Source of the DNA: Neckera pumila
Lineage: Eukaryota; Streptophyta; Bryopsida; Hypnales; Neckeraceae
Direction of reading: 5' to 3'
Assembly (NCBI GenBank): GCA_963969595.1
Contig: OZ018409.1
Span: 18,880,975-18,944,974, forward strand
Length of the DNA: 64,000 bases
Below are positions 12,601-22,792 of this stretch, in pieces. The notes beneath the pieces were generated by a model. That model searched no databases, had not been told where the DNA came from, and worked only from the letters and a program-made list of their open reading frames with translations. Positions within the stretch are counted from its first letter, which is position 1. Each line of letters begins with the position of its first letter. The translations under genes and the position numbers were made by a program.

Positions 12601-13239
12601 AAAAGTTTTGGAAACGAGTAAATAGGTGATTGGATTGAGGAGAAAAGAGAATCCAGAAACTTTAAATGTGCAGCATCATCTTGGAATTTTCTGGGACAAT
12701 AACTTGTGTCATTTTAGCACAATATTGTGGCTGAAGATACTTACGCCTAGATTGCGCATACGACAGCAACACAGGCCAAAAAATGCTCTAGAATCAAAGA
12801 TAATGACAACGCATAGCTAGAAATGGAAGGACAATTTGATTATAGACAGAGCCCACAAAGAAAGTAAGAGACAAAGAAAGTTGCTTGCATTTGAAGGGAA
12901 CATGCTTGTCGCTCTATGCCGTATTCCTTCTAATCCCTCGGAGATTGTCTACATTCTTCTATGGCATGGACTATATTGGTCCGTTCTCCCAATTGTAGCA
13001 GGCAACCACAGTCCGTCACCTACGACGCCTATTCCAATGCGTCTACCTACGCAAGTGGTGACACCCAACAGAACAAAAGAGGCTTGTGAAGGCAGTATAG
13101 AGTGGATTCTAGGACTAGCTCTACATTTCTATGTGCAATGGGGATGATGGGAGCTGTTGTACATTTAGGTCCACTTCATTTACAATTGCCGATTTGAAGC
13201 ATTAAGATTTTTTGGGTACAATGTGTAGTGTTGCTGCCA
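12601..13239. other. Possible gene remnant, unassigned
   Basis: Base composition here is more balanced than in neighbouring repeats, and two short frames (12626-12820, 12836-13147) are open on the plus strand. Neither shows a motif I can name. It may be the end of element C or an unrelated relic. Confidence 0.25.
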
Positions 13240-13960
13240 CATTTTGATAAGCATAATTAATATTGCATCCTTATGCAATCTCAATCGAGCATACCAAATT
13301 TCAGCTTTAAAAAATGAAAATTTCATTTTTGGTGAATTTCTGAAGTCATTTTTTTAATGATTTTACGTAATATTTCATTAAAAGAAATTGGTAATATATT
13401 TCTTAACTTTGATTGTGGATATATTTAGAGAACATCCATACGCACATCTTTCCTTTTGCAAGCATCTCCAAAAAAAATTTATAGTTTTTTTAAATAGAGA
13501 TATCAATGTTGAGGTGACAACGCCTAAATGTTGTAAAAAGAGACAACTTTTCATTATAATTAGATTTTTCTATATTTATCTCATGTGGTAATTAATTTCA
13601 TGCATTTAAACATGATGGTACAATTACTTTGACAAAATCTAGTTAAATATATAAAGATATCTATTTCATGAAGTTTGGTCATATGACATCTCATTATGAG
13701 CCCTTACTAGATCCCTATTTTTTGTTACATAATAGGATGTTTTTTAGTATTAAAGATATGCATAAGGATGTTTCCTAAGCATATATGACATCAAGTTTAA
13801 AAAATTTATTACCAATTGTTTTTAATAAAATATTATGTAAAATTATAAAAATTGACTTCAAAAATTCACCAAAAATTGAATTTTGCTTCTTTGAAACTCA
13901 AATTTGGTATGCTTCATTAGGAGTGTGTAAGAATTGGATTTTACTCATACAAGATGAAAA
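13240..13960. repeat. Large foldback (inverted repeat) element
   Basis: The left arm (about 13240-13465) contains GCATACCAAATTTCAG. The right arm (about 13730-13960) contains its inverse, CAAATTTGGTATGC. The match continues inward through AATTTTTGGTGAATTT-type sequence and the AACATCC / GGATGTT pair. The stem is imperfect, of order 200 bp, with a loop of about 260 bp and no coding capacity. Confidence 0.6.
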
Positions 13961-14029
13961 ACTTGATTTTTTAATACTATATAATAAAAATTGGACTGGC
14001 TTACATTGCCCAGTTCGTAAATGAACTAG

Positions 14030-14547
14030 ACCTGAATCACTTGATTGTACATTGTCATGTTAGACGACAGGAGAGACATTAAAGAAAACGTTGGTCCTCT
14101 AGAAGGCCGCTTTGCAGCCCTCTGAGGACCACCTAGTTTGCTTTTTTTTTGCATAAGGATTTTTTTCCCCTATTCCTCCTCATTGTAAGTCACAACGCTA
14201 GACGCTTGCTAGTGGCCCAAAAGCCAAGTATAAGGAATTATATAATCAAGGTTAAGATACTGTAATGCACTTTAATCATGATTATTGGATATTTTGTAAT
14301 CAAACTTATTTTTTTTCCACAATTTGGTTTGAGCACATAAATTACATTGTGGAAAAATAAATAAAATATCCCAAAATAGTCCAATGACCATCTACCATAA
14401 AGAATTTTTTTGATGGCAATGTGAAAGACTTCATTCATTGAAATTTGATGAGTTTGGAGATGAAAAGAAGAGCTCTTTATGCAAGTAGGACCGTGGTAGA
14501 ATTTACAATGCATGGAATATGTAAATTAGAGGGGGAAAAGGAATTCC
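14030..14547. repeat. Dispersed repeat, left part; interrupted by copia 2
   Basis: Resembles 23790-24350 in order and orientation: GAGACATT, then CCTCTAGA/GAGAG, then CGCTTGCTAG-like and TTAATACACT-like blocks, then GAGCTCTTTAT. Copia element 2 is inserted at 14547/14548, and the repeat resumes at 22539. The unbroken copy downstream acts as an approximate empty site. Confidence 0.5.
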
Positions 14548-14777
14548 TGTTGAAAAAAGCGCATAGTATTGCTTAGATTGTTTGTAGCCAAACTAATGGA
14601 CATCTACATTAGGCAACCCTTTAAGAGGTGATATAACCAATATGGTTAGTCATCGCACTCGTTGGTAGAGTAATATAAGAGGTCATCTCTTTGCATGGGC
14701 TTAATACATCTTTCTCATGCTTGTTTGCAATTCCCCTTCATCGGAATACATTAGGCTTGGTGTTCTTTTCTTCAATA
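14548..14777 (+). repeat. 5' LTR of copia element 2
   Basis: Begins TGTTGAAAAAAGCGCATAG and ends CTTTTCTTCAATA, matching the 3' LTR. A long identical stretch surrounds CATCGCACTCGTTGGTAGAG. Confidence 0.85.
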
Positions 14778-14881
14778 GGTTATGGACCCACACATGTAAG
14801 TTGCTATGAGAAGTTAGATTTCTTTACAAGGTGTGTTGGAGGAGCACTAGCAGAGTTTAGAGCAAGTAAAGTTTGGAATTG

Positions 14882-16790
14882 TGTCGCAACCAGAATTTTT
14901 GGTTTTCCTTTGCTTATCTAAATATTGGAATGGAAATGGGTAATTAGAATCTATATCCGGTTAGAGGGGCAGAAGGAAATTGGAGATAGACACTGATAAT
15001 CCAATAAGGAGAAAACTGGGTCTGATCCGGTCAGAATGTTAGTATTGACGAACGGAATTACATCCAGATCTCACCTCAGATCGGATTAGGGTTGAACTGG
15101 ATTGATATGGATCGGACCAGAAAAGGTCATAATGACCTGCCAAGGATCCTGGGACTATATAAAGGCTGGTTGTCCTCATTTTCACTCCTTTACTTCCCTC
15201 GACTTCTGGAGCTGACCTTGAGTGCTTTTGCGCCTCCGTTTGCGCCAGAGCCGTTGTATGTGTGTGCGCTTCCAGCCGGGCATGTCAGAGTGTATAGGAG
15301 AGGTAGAGATTGTGTAGGTTGCAGGTTTTGTGTTGTTTTTTGGTTGAGATCGGACGAGAGGAAGTGAGAAACGGGACGTGCAGCTAGGAGAAAGTGAGGT
15401 AGCGATCGGTAAGGGTCCAGTGTCCGTTTGTGTCCATGCCTCAGCTGCGCAAGAATAGACCGAGCGCGCCCAATTCCTCCTTCGATGACAAGCTCTGGAA
15501 GGTAGTTCCGGTCATTCCTACGGCGGAACCGGCCAGGTCCGAGCTCATGGAGGATCTCAACGCAATGGGGTGTCTCGTGTTGATGGACAAACCCTGGGGG
15601 TTTAGCAAGGAGCGGATGGTGAGAGAGCTTAAGTGTACGGCGTCGAACGAGTTCAACAACATGCTCCGGGGCCGCCCGACCAAATGGGAAGAAAAAAGGT
15701 GGGGGAGTTGGAGAGTAGGTAGATAGTTAGGAATGTTAATTTTTGTAAGATAGTTAGGACCAGATCGGATGTTGATCTGATTTGGCTGGTTAGGATCAGA
15801 CCCGGATGTCCGGCGCGGATTTCTAGGGGCCTTTTTGCCTTGTAATCAAGTTGTATATAAGTCAGCCCCTGCTTGGGAGCTGCGAGTCTTTTCGCCCAAA
15901 TTTTGTGTATGTCTTCTCTTAGCCTCTTGTTGTGTGTCTTTCCCGTGTGTGGCAGGGTTGTGTGATGAGGAGTTAGGAAGGCGCATGCTTGTGCGGGTGT
16001 GATTTTTCCCTTTGGCATTCTTATTTTGATCTTATGTGCAAGTGAGCGGGTTATGAAAGCGTTGGGAGTGGGTTTCAGTTCCTCAGCATCTCTAAGTTTA
16101 GGATTCCGGGCGAGACAACCATTGTTAGGCTAGGCGGATAGGGAAGGATTCCTTAGTCGTGCTAGAACTCCTGGGTGGGAAACCTGGTTGAGTGTCCAAT
16201 CTCCTGAGAGATCTCGCTGCCTTAGGGGGCAAACGGAAGGACTTTAATTGATGTTGGAACGGACGGGTTCACTTGCAACCGCCTGGCTACGTACAGACGG
16301 AACGTGGCGCTAAGGTTGTTGTAATATGAGAGGATCATACGGGAGGTCCTTGTGTGACCGGTGATCCGGAGAGTTCTCTGGGTTGTTGTGAAGGATCAAA
16401 CCGGATCCGGATTAGTGTAGGAAATGAGAGAATAGAGAAGTGGGTCTTCAGCCATTATAATTCACGGAAGGAGCGGCGGGCCTGCCACTCTCAAAAGAAA
16501 GGGGCGAACCCTCTGATGGTGAAACAGAGATATAACTAAACCGGATGGTAGTAAGAGTGGATGTGAGCGGATCAGACCGGATCGGAAAGCTGATCGGATC
16601 GGAGAAGGAAAAGAAGGTCTGATTGTAGTTCTTGGTGTTGTGGTGTTTCTAGTTGTGGTGTTAGAATCGGAAGAGGAAATACTGGTACTGACTTAGCTTA
16701 GAGACCAAATAAGGCTAGATACTTCACAGATCTCGAGGGTTTGATCTTTAGAGGCACTTTGTTATACTTTAAAGTGGTTTTTGGTAGTAT
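14882..16790 (+). mobile_element. Non-autonomous family, copy A (internally deleted)
   Basis: Starts TGTCGCAACCAGAATTTTTGG, as copy B does at 17438, and parallels B for about 820 bp, including a leader with a TATA-like box (ACTATATAAAGG near 15155). After codon ~90 of the gag-like ORF the sequence jumps to a tail related to the tail of copy C. AATTG occurs just before the start (14877-14881) and again at 16791-16795. This could be a 5-bp target duplication, though a chance match is possible. It sits in the leader of copia 2. Confidence 0.6.
15436..15726 (+). pseudogene. Truncated gag-like ORF of copy A
   Basis: ATG 15436 opens MPQLRKNRPSAPNSSFDDK, followed by LMEDLNAMGCLVLMDKPWGF, the N-terminal block shared with copies B and C. 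The frame ends at 15726 after WEEKRWGSWRVGR, where an internal deletion joins it to the element tail. About 97 codons remain of a family protein of several hundred, so function is unlikely. The start ATG has the same context (GTGTCCATGCC) as in copy B. Confidence 0.6.
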
Positions 16791-16831
16791 AATTGGGAAT
16801 TTGCTTGCCCTCTGTTGCGACAGATTGTTTT

Positions 16832-17006
16832 GAGAGGACCGAAAGGGTCGCGAGCGCTGAAAGGTCGAGAGGACCAAAAGGGTCGAGAGCGCCGAAAGGC
16901 GGAGAGGATTGAAAGGGTCGAGAGCGTCGAAAGGCCGAGAGGATCGAAAGGGTCAAGAGCGCCAAAAGGCGGAGAGGACCAGAAGGATTGAGAGTTTGAG
17001 AGATTT
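16832..17006. repeat. 35-bp minisatellite in the copia 2 leader
   Basis: Five adjoining 35-bp units start at 16832, 16867, 16902, 16937 and 16972; the last is diverged. Each is made of two related halves, GAGAGGACCGAAAGGGTC and a GAGCGCCGAAAGGCG-type half. As RNA each half can close a 4-bp stem over a GAAA-type loop. Confidence 0.85.
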
Positions 17007-17130
17007 GGAGCATTTGAGTGTTCATTGTAGTGATTTGGACCACTTAGGGTCCTTATAGAGTTGGTGCAACCACAAAAAGTGGTGACTTGACGTAAGGGGG
17101 GCTTTCATTGGGGTGAAAGTCATTGCACCA

Positions 17131-17437
17131 TGGCCACCAGTGAAGGAAACGGCGTGAAGGTCATTGACAAGTTCAATGGAGACAATTTCGGACTTTGGAA
17201 GTTTTAAATGGAAATGATTTTGGCCGAGAAGGATTAGTAGAAGATTGTGGAGGGCACCAAAAAGTCTCCTCCATCCGATGCTAATGTAGCAATCAAAAAC
17301 TCCTATGATTGGAGGGTCAAGAAGGCCTTCTCTGTGATTGCTTGCAATCTTGTGGATAGGCAACTTGCAAATATTCGAGCATGCAAGGGACTAACGGAAG
17401 TATGGCTTGTTCTTTGCAACATCCATGAGACAAAAAG
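17131..17437 (+). pseudogene. gag: copia 2 gag, N-terminal fragment
   Basis: ATG 17131 starts MATSEGNGVKVIDKFNGDNF, a characteristic copia gag opening, followed by LWKF. Three stops fall near 17205-17240 and the frame then continues to NIHETKS. Copy B begins right after this at 17438, so only about 100 codons of gag are left. Confidence 0.75.
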
Positions 17438-19360
17438 TGTCGCAACCAGAATTTTTGGTTTTCTTCTGATTGTCTAATTAATGGAACGGAAATAGGTAAT
17501 TAGGATCCATATCCGGTTAGAGGGGCAGAAGGAAACTACGGATAGGCCACGCTAATCCAGTAAGGAGAAAACTGTATTTGATCCGGTCAGAATGTTAGTA
17601 TTCAAGAGCGAAATCACATCCGGATTTCACCTCAAATCGGATTATGGTTGGACCGGATCGATAGAGGATCGGACCGGAAAAAGTCATGATGACCTGCCAA
17701 GGGTCCTGGGACTAAATAAAGGCTGGTCGTCCTCATTTTCACTCCTTTACTCCCCTCGAGCTCTGGAGCTGACCTTGAGCACTTTTACGCCTCTGTCTGC
17801 GCCAGAGCCGTTGTATGTGTGTGCGCTTCCGGCTGAGCATGTCCGAGAGTGTAGAAAGAATAAAGAACATTTGGGTTGCAGGTTTTGGTGGTGCTTTCCG
17901 GTTGAGATCGGACAAGAGGAAGTGAGGAATGGGACGTGTGGCTAGGAGAGAGTGAGGTAGCAATCGATAAGGGTCCAGCGGTCATTTAGTGTCCATGCCT
18001 CAGCTGCGTAAGACCAGACCGGGCGTGCCCAGTTCTTCCTCCGACGTCAAGCTCCGAAAAATAGTTCCGGTCATTCCTACGGAGGAACCGGCCTGGACTG
18101 AGCTCATGGAGGACCTCAACGCCATGGAGTGCCTTGTGTTGATGGATAAACCCTGGGGGTTTCGGGAGGAGCGGATGGTCAAAGAGATTAAGTGTAAGGT
18201 GTCGAACGAGTTCGACAATACTCTCCGGGGCCGCCTGACCGAATGGGAACAAGAAAGGTAGAGGGAAGTTTACAACTTCCGGATGGGAGGTTTCGGTATG
18301 GCTGGACAGAAGGACGAGTTCATCCATGATAAATTTCATGGGGAGCCGAGCAACAAGGACGGGTACGCAGTCGCGGATTGTAAGAGCAACTAGCATTGTA
18401 ATCTCCTCCAGTTCCTGGTTCCGATCGTCCACCCGGAGAAGCCGACAAGGGTAACAATGACCATCGGCAACACAATTTTTGGTTCCCTGAGCGGAGAACG
18501 GAAAGTGAACTGGGCCCGGATCTTTTCCGATCTGGTGTCCCAGCTGGTAACGAAGATCGGAAAGAGTAGGGCCACTCCTTTGAGTCCTTACCTTTTCCAC
18601 CTCTACCAGCGGAACCAACTCCTCACGCAGACGGAGGAGAAGACGTGGAGCATTCAGGAGTCTATCCTGAAGTATGGAGAGTCGGGTTCGGACGACGAAA
18701 TAGAAGAGCAAACCGGATCCGAACCCGAGACCGAAGAGGAGGAAGAAGAGGAGCCGTCATGGCAGAGGAAGCGACAGAAGATGACACCCCCTCGCAAGAG
18801 AGGAACCCCCTTGAACCCCCGGTCCACACCAGAACAGGGACCGAAGGTGGAGATGCCGGATCTCGAGGACCCGGTCGACCCGTTCAACTAGTTGACGGTT
18901 ATCCTGTGTAGGATACGAGCGGACTGGGAGGTCAAGCGGAGAGCTCTCACCACTATCGGGGAGATGGTGGGTGCACCGGCCGATAGTGAATTGCCGGGTA
19001 AGGTGGGCCAATACCTAGCCGATCCGGATGAGAGCCGGAAGCAAGAGGCAAAAATCCGTCGGCTTCAGGAAGAAGTCGACGCTCTGAGGGCTGACATGGT
19101 AACCCTCAGGGAAGATAAGGCAGCAGTCCGGGAGATGGCGGAGGCAACCCGGAAGGTGGCTGAGTCGGTGAAGGACACTCTCGGAGAGTCCGGAGCCACC
19201 GCAATCAAGGCGGCACTATTTGACAAAGGGGTGCATGAGGAGAAGAAGGTATCCGGTTCCTGAATAGTTCGGATCCTAACCAACTTCACCGATCGGGTAG
19301 AAGCGTCCTTAGTGGCAGCACGAGAGGCGGCCAACCGGATGGATGTGAGCAGTCGAAAGC
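17438..19360 (+). mobile_element. Non-autonomous family, copy B (3' truncated)
   Basis: Starts TGTCGCAACCAGAATTTTTGG directly after copia gag. The leader matches copy A closely, although the TATA-like box reads ACTAAATAAAGG here. The gag-like ORF is nearly complete, but the family tail is missing: at about 19360 the sequence passes into copia GAG-pre-integrase. A 15-bp tandem duplication (GCATGTATCCAAGTT) marks the junction. The simplest history is insertion into gag, then one deletion removing B's tail plus the adjoining copia gag and protease. Confidence 0.65.
17995..19360 (+). pseudogene. gag-like coiled-coil protein of copy B, fused in frame to copia pol
   Basis: From ATG 17995 (MPQLRKTRPGVPSSSSDVK) one frame runs with four stops (TAG 18259, TAG 18391, TAG 18889, TGA 19261) and no frameshift. 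Blocks: N-terminal LMEDLNAMECLVLMDKPWGF; central LLQFLVPIVHPEKPTR, ATPLSPYLFHLYQRNQLL and ESILKYG; an acidic/basic linker (EEEEEEEPSWQRKRQK); then a coiled coil (RRLQEEVDALRADMVTLRED). The same frame continues into LHANLLSVSKL of copia. The protein resembles copy C over its length at roughly 40% identity by eye. Function is unknown; the coiled coil suggests self-assembly, as in gag proteins. Confidence 0.65.
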
Positions 19361-22316
19361 TTATGTATTTGCATGTATCCAAGTTGCATGTATCCAAGTT
19401 GCATGCCAACTTGCTTTCTGTGAGCAAGTTGGTGTCACAAGATTTGAAGGTGCAATTCAACAACAAGGGTTTTACTTTGAACGCACCCAATGGAGAAATG
19501 ATTGTCACCGCACTGAGAGAAGGCAACTTATACCAACTCAAGTTCAAAACGGTGAATAATACCAACATGGCGTGTTTGGCACAAGAATCCACCCACCAAC
19601 ACTCTTTGGAGCTACGGCACAAGAGATTGGGCCACCTCAATGTGAAGAGTATGCAGAGCCTTCAAAGCATGGTGGGTGGCATGCTAGTGATGGAGCACGG
19701 AGGGCAGCCAATGTGTTGGAGATTGTGCACTTTCGATGTATGCGACCCTATGAAGACTACTTCTATGGGCGGCGTAAGGTATTACTTGACTTTTATTGAT
19801 GATCTCTCGAGGAAGATTTGGATGTTCATGCTCAAGTGCAAGAGTAATGTGTTTGAAAGGTTCAAGGTATGGAAGGCCCTTATGGAAAACGAATCGGGGC
19901 AAAAGGTGAAGGTGTTGAGATTGGACAACGGAGGGGAATACATGTCCAAGGCCTTTGAGACTTTTATGAGAGACCATGGCATTCAACATCAAACATCGAC
20001 CCCTTATACTCCACAACAAAATGGTGTGGCGGAGCTTACCAACCGCACACTTGTGGAGATTGCACGAGCCATGTTGCATGCTCAAGGCCTCATATATGAT
20101 CTTTGGGCAGAGGCCATATCAAATGCGGCTTACACATGCAATAGGTGACCTACAATAACAATAGCATCTATGACCTTGCAAGAAACATGGAGTGGGAGAA
20201 GGCCAAACCTTGGTCACATGCACATTTTGGATGCATTGTTTATGCCTTGAATTTGAGCCCAAAACGTTCTAAGCTTGATGCAAAGGGCATCAAGTGCTTG
20301 TTTTTGAGCTATTGTGAGGGCTCCAAAGCCTACCGACTTATGTATTTGGAGTCAAAGAAGATCATCAAGAGTTGAGATGTCATCTTCATTGAAGGGAAGC
20401 AAGGGGGATCTTTGACTTTGGAGATGTGTCCAAGTAGGAGCAATGGAGGACTAGAGCTTGAGGTGGACAAATCTTCAACCATCCAAGTTTTGCCAAAAGA
20501 GGATGGAGGCCAAGAGGAGACACCACCAACACCCAAGGAGAAGTCTACAACATCCTTCAGTTGAGCACCAAGCAAAGATGATCAAGAAGGAGATGTTTCT
20601 AAAGAGCCAAGATATCATACAAGGGAACGCAGGTTGCCTGGAGAATGGTGGAAGAACCATATTTTACCTCAAAAACAAGTAGAGCATGCTAATGTAACAT
20701 ATGCAAGAGATCCATGCAACATTGGAAAAGCCATGAAGAGCCTAGATGCAAGCAAGTAGAAGCAAGCCATGCAAGAGAAGTATGCCTCACTTATAACCAA
20801 AGGTACATGGGAACTCTCTCCGCTTCCTCCTGATTGTGCAAGTATTGGATGCAAGTGGATGTTTTGCACCAAGAGAGATGCATTGGGCAACATTGTGCGC
20901 TATAAGGCAAGATTGGTGGCCAAGAGGTATTCCCAAATTAAAGGAGTGGATTTCAATGAGATTTTTGCTCCTATGGCCAAGTTTTGCACTATTCGATGTA
21001 TGATGGCGATAGGGGCAGTAATGGACTTGGAGATGCACCAAATGGACATCATCACAACATTTCTCAATCCAAACCTTGAGGAGGTGATTTATATGGACCA
21101 ACCCAAGAGCTTTGTTCAAAAAGGCTGAGAACACCTTAAGTGCAAGCTCAAGAAGGCTGAGAACACCTCAAGTGCAAGCTCAAGAAGGCCATCTATGGGT
21201 TGAGGCAATCGGAAAGAGCATGGTATATGGACGTTGATGCATTGTTTGCAAGGGAGGGCTACACAAGAAGTCATGCAAACCACTCTCTCTACATCAAACA
21301 AACAAGTGCGTATTTGATGAATGTCACTGTCTATGTGGATGACTTGATCATCATGACAAACACCATGAGCAAAATGGAGGAGGTCAAAACGATGTTGAAG
21401 AGCCAATATGATATGAAAAATCTTGGAGAGCTACACTATTGTCTTGGTATAGAGTTTATAAGACAAAAGACTGCCCGCACCATCACTATGAGCCAAAGCA
21501 AGTACATTAAGGAGGTATTGAAGCTCTTCAACATGGAAGGGTGCAAATCCATTGGCACACCTCTTGATGTGAAGGAGAAGATGGCAAAACTCACAGATGA
21601 AGAATATAAAAGTGTCAAGTTAAAAATGCAAGATATGCCATACAAAGCCGCAGTAGGGAACTTGATGTATGCGATGGTGGCCACAAGGCCTGACCTTGCA
21701 TTTGCAATGAGTGTGGTGAGCCAAAAGTGGTCCCAAACATTGGACAATGATCAAGAGAATCATGAAGTATCTCCAAGGTATCTTGGAGGCAAAATTGGTA
21801 CTTAGAAGCAAGAGCCTTGCATTGATGGGTTTTTGTGATGCCGATTGGATCGGAAATACAAGTAATAGGAGGTCAACAACAAGCTATGTGTTTATGCTTG
21901 GAGACGATGCTATCTCTTGGAATTCCAAGAAACAGCCCACCATTGCCTTGTCTACTATCAAGGTGAAGTATATGGCTATTAGCTAATGCACAAGGGAGGC
22001 CATATGGCTAAGGCAACTCATGAGTGATATTGGACTTGAGTAAGAAAAGAGCACACGCATCATGTGTGACAATCAAGGCGCCATTGCCTTAGTCAAGAAT
22101 CCAATTCATCACTCACGGAGCAAATACATTGACATTCAACACCATTTCATTTGTGAAAAAATTGAAAGTGATGTGATTGAAATGAGTTATGTTCCTACAG
22201 AGCACACGGTGACGGATGTGCTTACCAAATTGCTTGGGAAGCCTCGACATGAAGCTCTTTGTAAGGAGATGAGTTTGACACTGTTTGGCAACAAACAAAG
22301 TGGGAGTGTTGAAGAA
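19361..22316 (+). pseudogene. pol: copia 2 pol: GAG-pre-integrase, integrase, RT, RNase H, broken
   Basis: GAG-pre-integrase (LELRHKRLGHLNVKSMQ near 19610) is followed by an integrase core (YYLTFIDDLSRKIWMFML near 19785, LRLDNGGEYMS near 19918, TSTPYTPQQNGVAELTNR near 20000). RT begins near 20770 (GTWELSPLPP, GCKWMFCTKRD, KARLVAKRYSQ, MDIITTFLNPNLEEVIYMDQP) and continues with LRQSERAW and YVDDLIIM near 21335. RNase H shows GFCDADWIGNTSNRRSTTSY near 21825 and ends SKYIDIQHHFICEKI near 22125. A 32-bp tandem duplication (21121-21184) and several stops break the frame. Confidence 0.9.
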
Positions 22317-22538
22317 ACCGCATAATATGGCTTAGATTGCTTGTAGCTAAACTAATGGACATCTACATTGGGCAGCCCTCCAAGAGGTGATATATAACCC
22401 ATATGGTTAGTCATCGCACTCGTTGGTAGAGTAGTATAAGAGGTCATCTCTTTGCATGGGCTTAATATCCCTTTCTCATGCTTGTTTGTGATTCCCCTTC
22501 ATTGGAATACACTAGGCTTGGTGTTCTTTTCTTCAATA
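22317..22538 (+). repeat. 3' LTR of copia element 2
   Basis: Begins TGTTGAAGAAACCGCATAA after a purine-rich AACAAAGTGGGAG and ends CTTTTCTTCAATA. Confidence 0.85.
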
Positions 22539-22792
22539 CTTCCATTACTCATAGTGAAGAGAGACTAAAAATAATATTAAAATCCAAATTTTAAGCCTCA
22601 TTTAGACATAGTGGCTTAATTTTTTGAAAAAACTTTCAACTAAGAGGAGTTGGAGAATAAAGCAAAGTTTCCAACCCAAATATTCATTTGAGATTTCAAA
22701 TATCTCTCCATGAAAAAGTTATGTACAAAATTCAAACTGGATGTTTGAAGAAACCTTTTCTTTGAGATTTCTTTGAAGGGTTTTTTTGAGAT

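Larger units (their letters stand above)
14548..22538 (+). mobile_element. Ty1/copia LTR retrotransposon 2 with nested insertions
   Basis: LTRs at 14548-14777 and 22317-22538 agree at roughly nine of ten bases. The flanking 5-mers ATTCC (14543-14547) and CTTCC (22539-22543) differ by one base and probably mark the target duplication. Inside are a leader, insertion A, a 35-bp minisatellite, the N-terminus of gag, insertion B, and pol in copia order to the 3' LTR. The segment expected between gag and GAG-pre-integrase (gag C-terminus, zinc knuckle, protease) is absent and replaced by B. Multiple stops show the element is inactive. Confidence 0.85.

Noticed and set aside
15092..15367. 91-codon ORF before the gag-like start in copy A, with a partner at 17592-17945 in copy B
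   Set aside because: It covers the TATA-like box and leader. The frame is not kept at protein level between A and B, and it is absent from C.
16762..17043. Minus-strand ORF with a repetitive Leu/Ser/Phe-rich peptide
   Set aside because: It is a product of the 35-bp minisatellite, which is read open by chance because the unit lacks stops.
17986..18711. 241-codon minus-strand ORF, longer than any plus-strand ORF in copy B
   Set aside because: It is antisense to the gag-like frame that is conserved with copies A and C. The conservation is in the plus-strand frame, so this is a shadow ORF in GC-richer DNA.
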